DNA of 51,548 bases from an uncultured Selenomonadales bacterium (GTDB lineage Bacteria; Bacillota; Negativicutes; Selenomonadales; Selenomonadaceae), in NCBI GenBank assembly GCA_946183785.1, contig CAMHCS010000019.1, positions 1-51,548 on the forward strand. The letters are read 5' to 3'. A program made the translations under genes and the position numbers. Positions 47,152 through 51,548 of this stretch are shown here, piece by piece. A model generated the notes under the pieces. The model made no database searches. It was not told the origin of the DNA and saw only the letters and a list, made by a program, of their open reading frames with translations. Each line of letters begins with the position of its first letter. Position 1 is the stretch's first letter.

Positions 47152-47415
47152 TTATTCTTCGTAATGGCCTTTACAGGATATGATTTTGATATTTCCCAAT
47201 TCGTCCAATGTATAGACGAGACGATTGTAATCGTCAATGCGTCTGGAATATCCGTCTCCGTATTTCAAGCGTTTCAGCTTTCCTTTTCCTTGCAGAAGCC
47301 CGTTGCGGCGAATATCTTCCAACAGGTCGTTGATCCGTTTCAGCGTCTTTTTGTTTTCGGTTTGCCACTCCACATATTCATGGAATCCCGTTTTGGTGAA
47401 GGTGAAATCGTTCAT
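47152..47415 (-). CDS. yoeB: YoeB-type mRNA-cleaving toxin
   Basis: An 87-aa Txe/YoeB protein: EYVEWQTENKKTLKRINDLLEDI, LKYGDGYSRRIDDYNRLVYTL and the C-terminal IKIISCKGHYEE with the conserved HY(x) end. YoeB binds the ribosome and cuts mRNA at stop codons. It overlaps the antitoxin gene by 4 nt and uses the same transcript. Confidence 0.93.
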   Translation of the reverse strand: MNDFTFTKTGFHEYVEWQTENKKTLKRINDLLEDIRRNGLLQGKGKLKRLKYGDGYSRRIDDYNRLVYTLDELGNIKIISCKGHYEE

Positions 47416-47669
47416 TGCTCCATCGCCCTAAGCTCTTTCATCGTTTTATGCACGACTTCGCCGTTTTCCAGCTGCCGGAAGCTCTGTTCGAGCTTTTCAA
47501 GATATTCGGCGTTCCGCTGGCGCTTCATCAGTTCGTTGTATCTCGCCTCGGACAGCATGACGATGTTTTGGTTTTTGGGACGGGAAACAATCAGCGTTTC
47601 CCCGCTGTGGACGAGGTCGCAATAATACTTGAAATTTTGCCGGATGTCGGCGCCCTTGACCGCAACCAT
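47412..47669 (-). CDS. yefM: YefM-type antitoxin
   Basis: An 85-aa Phd/YefM protein: N-terminal DNA-binding half (MVAVKGADIRQNFKYYCDLVHSG, with LIVSRPKNQNIVMLSEARYNEL) and a toxin-wrapping tail (GEVVHKTMKELRAMEQ). It represses the operon, more strongly with YoeB bound. The operator overlapping its start is listed separately. Confidence 0.93.
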   Translation of the reverse strand: MVAVKGADIRQNFKYYCDLVHSGETLIVSRPKNQNIVMLSEARYNELMKRQRNAEYLEKLEQSFRQLENGEVVHKTMKELRAMEQ

Positions 47670-47699
47670 ACAAATCCCTCCTGTATCTTTTTTTGTATG
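47667..47699 (-). promoter_or_regulatory. yefM operator
   Basis: CATACAAA and TTTGTATG, an 8-bp inverted repeat 17 bp apart. The right arm contains the yefM ATG. A similar GTATC half-site lies between the arms. It is placed for autorepression. Confidence 0.6.
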
Positions 47700-47710
47700 T
47701 TTTTAAGTAT

Positions 47711-47739
47711 AATATATCATGTGCGGAGAAAGATTTCAA
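47711..47739 (-). promoter_or_regulatory. yefM-yoeB promoter
   Basis: Minus-strand TTGAAA (47734-47739), a 17-bp spacer and TATATT (47711-47716), just upstream of the operator. Confidence 0.7.
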
Positions 47740-47748
47740 GCACAAGCA

Positions 47749-47902
47749 AAAGCCCCCGGGCTTCCGTCGTGAGAGCACTTAACGAGCGCAAGCGCGAGCG
47801 CCGCGCAAGTTTAGTGCGACACATGCCTGACCGCTTGATGTGCGCAAACGAAGTGCAGCGCGCATTTAGCGGACATGGCGGTGGAAGTTCGGGGGCTTTT
47901 TG
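47749..47902. repeat. terminator split by an inserted ~110-bp palindromic segment
   Basis: The arms AGCCCCCGGGCTTCC (47751-47765) and GGAAGTTCGGGGGCTTTTT (47884-47902) match the intact terminator at 47102-47150. About 110 bp fill what should be a short loop. The inserted part carries short inverted repeats (GCGACACAT with ATGTGCGC) and resembles a small mobile palindrome. Confidence 0.6.
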
Positions 47903-47913
47903 CTTACGCTCCT

Positions 47914-48384
47914 TTACCGTGCCTCGGAAACGGTCGGGCCGCCGTGGATGACGCCGCCCGATGCGCTGGTTTCGGCGCGGTTGGTTGCCTGCTCCTTCGC
48001 CTGTTCGCCTTGGCGGGCTGCCTGTTCCTTCGCTGCCTGCTCCTGCGCTTGCTGGGCTTTCAGCTTGGAAAGCTCGGCGTCGGCGTCGTACTTGGAGAGC
48101 CTGGAGGCATTCTCTTTGGCGATCATCGCTTGCATGGTATTATCCTTCGCCAGATCGTACTCCCTTTGTGCCTGGTTGACGGCTGCCTGCGCCTCCGGGG
48201 TGTAGCGCTGGTAGACCGCCAGGTCGGTCTTATAGGTTTGGTTTTCCCCACGGGCGTCCGCTCCGACTTGCGATATTACGCCTGCCGCGCCGCTAAGGGC
48301 GGTGCCCAGGTAGTCGGTGATCACGTTGTCCTTGTTTTCTTCCTTGACCTTTTTAAGATTCTCGGCGGCGGCGTCTTCTTTCAT
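47914..48384 (-). CDS. coiled-coil protein of unknown function, 5' end altered
   Basis: A 156-aa protein starting at MKEDAAAENLKKVKEE with a helical, Glu/Lys/Gln-rich composition and a coiled-coil segment near the end (AELSKLKAQQAQEQAAKEQ). The open frame continues upstream into repeat E to 48600, so the repeat may supply an alternative start (MLRLRGIFLD..., 48474). No ribosome site precedes 48384. It lies between the flagellin gene and YefM-YoeB. No domain recognised. Confidence 0.5.
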   Translation of the reverse strand: MKEDAAAENLKKVKEENKDNVITDYLGTALSGAAGVISQVGADARGENQTYKTDLAVYQRYTPEAQAAVNQAQREYDLAKDNTMQAMIAKENASRLSKYDADAELSKLKAQQAQEQAAKEQAARQGEQAKEQATNRAETSASGGVIHGGPTVSEAR

Positions 48385-48390
48385 TTTAGC

Positions 48391-48557
48391 TAAGGAAACA
48401 CTGATTAAGTCAATTCGTGCATCTGTCGAGGGATTTTTTCGACTGTCTAGGAAAATCCCTCGAAGGCGTAGCATCGCTACGTCGAGAGGGATTTGACAAC
48501 GACAGGCGGAAAAAGACCCGGCAGAGGCGCGGAGGGACTTATTCAGTGGTTCCTTAA
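48391..48557. repeat. palindromic repeat element, copy E
   Basis: 167 bp, ends TAAGGAAACACTGATTAAG and CTTATTCAGTGGTTCCTTAA; inner arms AAATCCCTCGAAGG and GAGAGGGATTT, central CGTAGCATCGCTACG. It abuts the start of the coiled-coil gene. Confidence 0.88.
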
Positions 48558-48610
48558 TGGCCAAAGTAATAGCAGGGATCGAAGGGGCGCAGCCCCTCAT
48601 GGGTATGTTT

Positions 48611-48652
48611 GAAGGGGGAGAAATGGTCCATTGGACTGTTTCTCCCCCTTCC
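48611..48652 (-). terminator. terminator of the flagellin gene
   Basis: GAAGGGGGAGAAACAGTCCAATGG and CCATTTCTCCCCCTTC stem, 11 bp after the stop at 48663. The tail is weak in T (CAAACA). Confidence 0.65.
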
Positions 48653-48662
48653 AGTCAATCGT

Positions 48663-50447
48663 TTACTGCAGCAGGCTCAGCACGCTGCTGCTGTTCTGGT
48701 TCGCCTGCGCGAGCATGCTTTGCGTCGTCTGCAGCAGTACGTTCGCCTTCGTGTAGTCGGTGAACGATTTCGCCATGTTGGCGTCGCGAAGTGTACTTTC
48801 GGAGGCCGTGACGTTCTCGTGGGCAGTGGTCAGGTTCGCCACCGTGAATTCGAGGCGATTCTGGACAGCGCCGATGGAAGTCTGCTGCTTGAGCGCCTTC
48901 GTGATGGCGTGGTCGATGATGTGGAGGGATGAGGTAGCTTTCTTCTGCGTCGTGACCTGACATGTGACCTTGCCGTTCTTTTTGAGTCCCAATGCGTCAG
49001 ATCTCATATCTGCGAGGCCGACCTTGATAGCCTGGTTCGCCTTCGTACCGACCTGGAAGGTCATGCGCTTCTGCGGATCGGCCTTGGCGGCCTGATGGGC
49101 CATGTAGCGGAGAATCATATAACCTGCGGCGTAGACGTCTTCAGAAGGATTGTCCCCAGTGAAATCCAGCGCATTTTTGAGATTCGTGTTGTTTTCGGCT
49201 AAAGCTTTGATCTTGCCCTTCCGATAGTCGTCGATGCCGTGCACAAGCTCGGCGGCGCCTTCTGTGATGTAGGGATGCTTTTTGACAAGACCGTCGTCTC
49301 CGCCAAAGTTCTTGATATTTGCAGCCATCAACGCATGGGTCATTTCATGGGCAATACAGCGGTCAAGGTAAAGTTGATTGCCGCTAGTCAACTTTCCGTT
49401 GGGGTCGGTGAGGTCGAGATTATTGTAGTAACCCATGTTGACAGTAAGCGTCAAGCCGGTGGTGACACCACCGCTACTGGTGGAAGTGACATAGGCCAGT
49501 GTACCGCTGCCCGGATCGTTTTCAAGCTCGACGGCTATCGCTTTAACGGAAGGCTCTCCCAAAAAGTTCAATTGGTATGACTCGTCAATGAGGTTCATGC
49601 AGTTTTCCAGCCATTGGTTATTCAGTGCTGAAGTAATGGCGGCCTTCATGGTGTCGTTTTCGGTGTCCGGCCATGTGACGGTGAGACCGTTGATAACATT
49701 GGTGTTTGACGGGGCTGAGCCGAAAGGAAGCCCCGATTCCGGCACAATACTTTCGGCGGTCTTGACCTTTTCACCTTTGGCGTCGGCGCCGGAAATCGCT
49801 CCGGTGTCCTCGTTGTTAAGGTCGATGCCGCATGCGCCGAGGAGATCGCCGTCCGCCATGGCGGCGAGGAAGTTTGCTTTCAGATCTTCCTCGTCTTTAA
49901 AGAGGCCGCCGGAGGCGTAGTTAATCGCGCCGTCCAGTGCGTCCTGCGCTGAGAGGTCCGCGTTGTTAAGGTAGCTCATGAAGTCCACGAGTATGCCCGG
50001 CTCATCGGCGGGCATATTGCTGCCCATCGAGCCGTCCAGGAGGATTTTCCCGTTGTAGGTGACGTGGGCGTTGTCGTCGATCTGCTCGATGAGCTGGTCG
50101 AGCTCGCGCTGGATGATGGCGCGGTCGGCGTCGGTGTTCGTGTCGTTGGCTGCGTTCAGCGCCCGCTCCTTGAAGGTTTTCAGGATGTCCACCGTGCTCT
50201 GCACGGCGCCTTCGGCGGTGTTCATCAGGGCCCGGGCGTTCTGCGCGTTGCTGATATCCTGCGACAGGCCGCGGATCTGCGTCCGCATACGCTCGCTGAT
50301 CGCGTAGGCGGAGGCGTCGTCCTTGGCGCTGTTGATATTCATGCCCGAGGAGAGCTTCTGGAGCTGCTTCGTGAGGTCGGAGTGGTTGCGATCGAGCTGG
50401 TTCAGCGTGTTGATCGCCGACATGTTGTTTTTGACCGTCATGGTCAT
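48663..50447 (-). CDS. fliC: flagellin with inserted metallopeptidase (flagellinolysin)
   Basis: A 594-aa flagellin. D0/D1 N-terminus (MTVKNNMSAINTLNQL, residues 1-145) and C-terminus (~525-594, ending in SSVLSLLQ) build the filament core. The outer domain is replaced by a peptidase domain (~190-500) with HExxH (HEMTH, 367-371) and a glutamate about 25 residues on (ITEGAAELVHGID, ~396), the zinc-site pattern of gluzincin-type peptidases. This matches flagellinolysins, in which the filament itself carries proteolytic activity on the cell surface. Typical flagellins are ~280-500 aa. All key residues are intact. Confidence 0.88.
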   Translation of the reverse strand: MTMTVKNNMSAINTLNQLDRNHSDLTKQLQKLSSGMNINSAKDDASAYAISERMRTQIRGLSQDISNAQNARALMNTAEGAVQSTVDILKTFKERALNAANDTNTDADRAIIQRELDQLIEQIDDNAHVTYNGKILLDGSMGSNMPADEPGILVDFMSYLNNADLSAQDALDGAINYASGGLFKDEEDLKANFLAAMADGDLLGACGIDLNNEDTGAISGADAKGEKVKTAESIVPESGLPFGSAPSNTNVINGLTVTWPDTENDTMKAAITSALNNQWLENCMNLIDESYQLNFLGEPSVKAIAVELENDPGSGTLAYVTSTSSGGVTTGLTLTVNMGYYNNLDLTDPNGKLTSGNQLYLDRCIAHEMTHALMAANIKNFGGDDGLVKKHPYITEGAAELVHGIDDYRKGKIKALAENNTNLKNALDFTGDNPSEDVYAAGYMILRYMAHQAAKADPQKRMTFQVGTKANQAIKVGLADMRSDALGLKKNGKVTCQVTTQKKATSSLHIIDHAITKALKQQTSIGAVQNRLEFTVANLTTAHENVTASESTLRDANMAKSFTDYTKANVLLQTTQSMLAQANQNSSSVLSLLQ

Positions 50448-50582
50448 GATTCATCAATCCCTTCTTAAATCTTCCCTGGGTTCCCAATGCTTCCTTTAAG
50501 AATAACTTCCTTATATTCTTGCTTCGTCCTCGTTCATGCAACCAACTCCCCGTTCGTTCTGTTTCGTTTTCTGGAATCAAAC

Positions 50583-50625
50583 AAAAAAACGCAAAGCAGT
50601 CCTATCTGCTTCGCGTTTGTGATAA
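50583..50625 (-). terminator. terminator upstream of the flagellin gene
   Basis: AACGCGAAGCAGATAGGACTGCTTTGCGTTTTTTTG on the minus strand. It lies between the leader ORF (50602-50748) and the flagellin start, so it could attenuate flagellin transcription. Confidence 0.7.
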
Positions 50626-50748
50626 AAAAATGCGCGCGTCGAAAAAAGACAACGCGCGCGCCTTGCCGATTACAAATCCATGTTCGACCTTCTGTCTGTC
50701 TGTCTGTCTGGGTATACACCCCCTGAGGACATCAACGACTGCGGTCAT
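50602..50748 (-). CDS. leader ORF with five CAGA repeats
   Basis: A 48-codon ORF starting MTAVVDVLRGCIPRQTDRQK, with AAAGGAG 9 nt before the ATG and its own strong promoter. Codons 14-19 are encoded by five tandem CAGA units; adding or losing a unit would shift the frame. The stop lies inside the terminator hairpin. It may be a leader peptide controlling the downstream terminator and flagellin gene, a phase-variable switch, or a spurious ORF in an untranslated leader. Confidence 0.4.
   Translation of the reverse strand: MTAVVDVLRGCIPRQTDRQKVEHGFVIGKARALSFFDARIFLSQTRSR
50691..50710. repeat. tetranucleotide repeat (TCTG)5
   Basis: Five perfect copies of TCTG (CAGA on the other strand). Such runs are prone to slippage during replication. 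Confidence 0.9.
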
Positions 50749-50807
50749 GGTATCCAACTCCTTTTGTAGCCATGAGAGAAAAAGATACTTCTTCCTATTC
50801 TATCGAT

Positions 50808-50836
50808 ATTCTAGCAAAAGCGGCAGGGCGTGTCAA
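50808..50836 (-). promoter_or_regulatory. strong promoter of the leader ORF (and perhaps flagellin)
   Basis: Minus-strand TTGACA (50831-50836), a 17-bp spacer and TAGAAT (50808-50813). I saw no clear sigma-28-type flagellar promoter closer to the flagellin gene. Confidence 0.7.
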
Positions 50837-50890
50837 CAAAAATGTCGTTTCGGCAACGTCCTGAGGGCCGCAGGGATTTTTTTTCGCCGT

Positions 50891-50935
50891 GTTGTATTTT
50901 TCCTTCTTCGCTCCATGTATGGGGGTGAAAGGAGG
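50891..50935 (+). promoter_or_regulatory. shared 45-bp leader, copy 2
   Basis: Matches the leader at 46337-46381 over its whole length, ending in AAAGGAGG. It precedes the DUF1659 gene. Confidence 0.55.
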
Positions 50936-50942
50936 TGATTGC

Positions 50943-51167
50943 ATGGCGACCGTAAAGAAAGACAAGAGCTCGAAGCTGCTCCTGTCCGTGGAGACCGGCG
51001 TGACGGCAAACGGAGCGCCGGCCTACAGCCAGCGCACGATCCGAAGCGTAAATCCGGCCCTGTCGGACGAGAACGCTTTCGACCTCGCGACGGCGGTGGG
51101 CGCGCTCCAGACGCACCCGCTGAACGGCGTCGCGCGCCAGGACACGGCGTTCCTGATCCGCGAGTAA
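50943..51167 (+). CDS. DUF1659 family protein
   Basis: A 74-aa DUF1659 protein (VKKDKSSKLLLSVETG at the start; TIRSVNPALSDENAFDLATAVGALQ in the middle). These small proteins regularly precede a DUF2922 gene in Firmicutes, as here. Role unknown. ATG at 50943 follows AAAGGAGGTG. Confidence 0.85.
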   Translation: MATVKKDKSSKLLLSVETGVTANGAPAYSQRTIRSVNPALSDENAFDLATAVGALQTHPLNGVARQDTAFLIRE

Positions 51168-51223
51168 TGGGGTAAACGCGGAGCGTGAAGTGTGGAGTGC
51201 GGAACAGGAAGGAGGTGAACGGA

Positions 51224-51436
51224 ATGGCTAAGACGCTGAATATGCGGTTCACGCTGCTCAACGGCAAGACGACGACCATGAGCCTCGCCGCGCCGAGGGA
51301 CGATCTCGCCCGCGAGGATGTGGAGCCGGCGATGCAGTCGATTGTCGACAAGCAGGCGATCGTGGTGAGCGATTCGCCGGTGGCGGCGATCAAGGACGCG
51401 GTGATCCGCGAAGTGAACGAGACGCAGCTCATTTAA
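51224..51436 (+). CDS. DUF2922 family protein
   Basis: A 70-aa DUF2922 protein (MAKTLNMRFTLLNGKTTTMSL, then DLAREDVEPAMQSIVDKQAI and a C-terminal AIKDAVIREVNETQLI). It forms a pair with DUF1659 and normally sits near a small membrane protein and an amidase, which here are 4 kb away (46390-47082). GGAAGGAGGTG precedes the ATG. Confidence 0.88.
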   Translation: MAKTLNMRFTLLNGKTTTMSLAAPRDDLAREDVEPAMQSIVDKQAIVVSDSPVAAIKDAVIREVNETQLI

Positions 51437-51450
51437 CTGCATAGGGATAA

Positions 51451-51493
51451 AGAATCCCCCGAACGTCATTGATTTGGCGTCCGGGGGATTTTC
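51451..51493 (+). terminator. terminator of the DUF1659-DUF2922 pair
   Basis: AATCCCCCGAACGTC-ATTGATTT-GGCGTCCGGGGGATTTTC, a strong stem with a T-rich tail, 15 bp after the DUF2922 stop. Confidence 0.9.
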
Positions 51494-51519
51494 TTGGTAG
51501 CCGAATAGGCGATAATAAA

Positions 51520-51538
51520 CCACCAGCTATGCTGGTGG
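51520..51538. repeat. hairpin resembling an IS200/IS605 end
   Basis: CCACCAGCTATGCTGGTGG, a perfect hairpin in an AT-rich setting followed by AGGCAAAAA. Such subterminal hairpins mark IS200/IS605 elements. No transposase is in view because the window ends here. Confidence 0.35.
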
Positions 51539-51548
51539 TAGGCAAAAA

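Noticed and set aside
50002..50580. 192-aa minus-strand frame overlapping the flagellin start
   Set aside because: Arg/His/Gln-rich shadow in another frame of the flagellin gene; no ribosome site.

Overview
The window looks like a piece of a flagellated, mostly GC-rich (by eye upper 50s % G+C) anaerobic Firmicute-type chromosome with an integrated prophage at its left end. A Negativicutes (Selenomonas-like) host is my best guess. It rests on the flagellin type, the DUF1659/DUF2922/small membrane protein/amidase gene set, and the Na+-coupled amino-acid transporters. This is inference; no rRNA or other taxonomic marker is present.

Region 1 (1-14.27 kb) is the early and lysogeny end of a prophage. 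A dense leftward operon of overlapping genes runs from 10.5 kb to the left edge. It holds a Cro-like regulator, a T5orf172-like protein, many 20-75 aa proteins (three zinc-ribbon proteins and several single-pass membrane peptides), a DUF4406 protein, a YqaJ exonuclease, RecT, SSB, a DUF2303 protein, a replication initiator carrying iterons inside its own gene, a helicase-loader-like protein and an adenine methyltransferase. A divergent rightward arm carries the CI-type repressor, an AT-rich Fic gene that looks like a later addition, and a large serine recombinase whose stop codon lies inside a tRNA-Phe gene, the likely attachment site. Short rightward genes and a candidate small RNA with a repeated extended -10 promoter are embedded against the leftward operon.

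Region 2 (14.2-23.1 kb) has a Lys-Glu-Asp-Phe tRNA operon, then DNA-maintenance genes: a UvrD-type helicase with an internal DnaQ-type exonuclease domain, an internally deleted DUF1016 nuclease, a SWIM-SNF2 helicase, a VOC protein and DNA polymerase IV.

Region 3 (23.1-34.7 kb) has a DUF1848 protein, an AAA/DUF4143 ATPase flanked by duplicated DUF1848 5' sequence, an internally deleted P1-family peptidase, a lipoprotein, a DnaA-domain-I-like small protein, an exported protein, HU, a chemotaxis receptor and a receiver-GGDEF-EAL protein.

Region 4 (34.7-46.2 kb) concerns nutrient uptake and sulfur metabolism: MetQ apart from MetNI, a cupin, Na+:alanine and dicarboxylate/glutamate symporters, and MetY. 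It also carries a type I toxin/antisense-RNA pair and a RelB/YafQ-type toxin-antitoxin pair.

Region 5 (46.3-51.5 kb) has a small membrane protein plus amidase, YefM-YoeB, a flagellin with an inserted metallopeptidase domain (flagellinolysin), a short leader ORF with a tetranucleotide repeat, and DUF1659-DUF2922.

From 28.6 to 48.6 kb the chromosome carries five copies of a 167-bp palindromic element whose arms co-vary between copies. None was seen in the prophage. The most notable items are this element, the type I toxin-antitoxin locus, the flagellinolysin, the intragenic phage origin and the counter-strand phage promoters.
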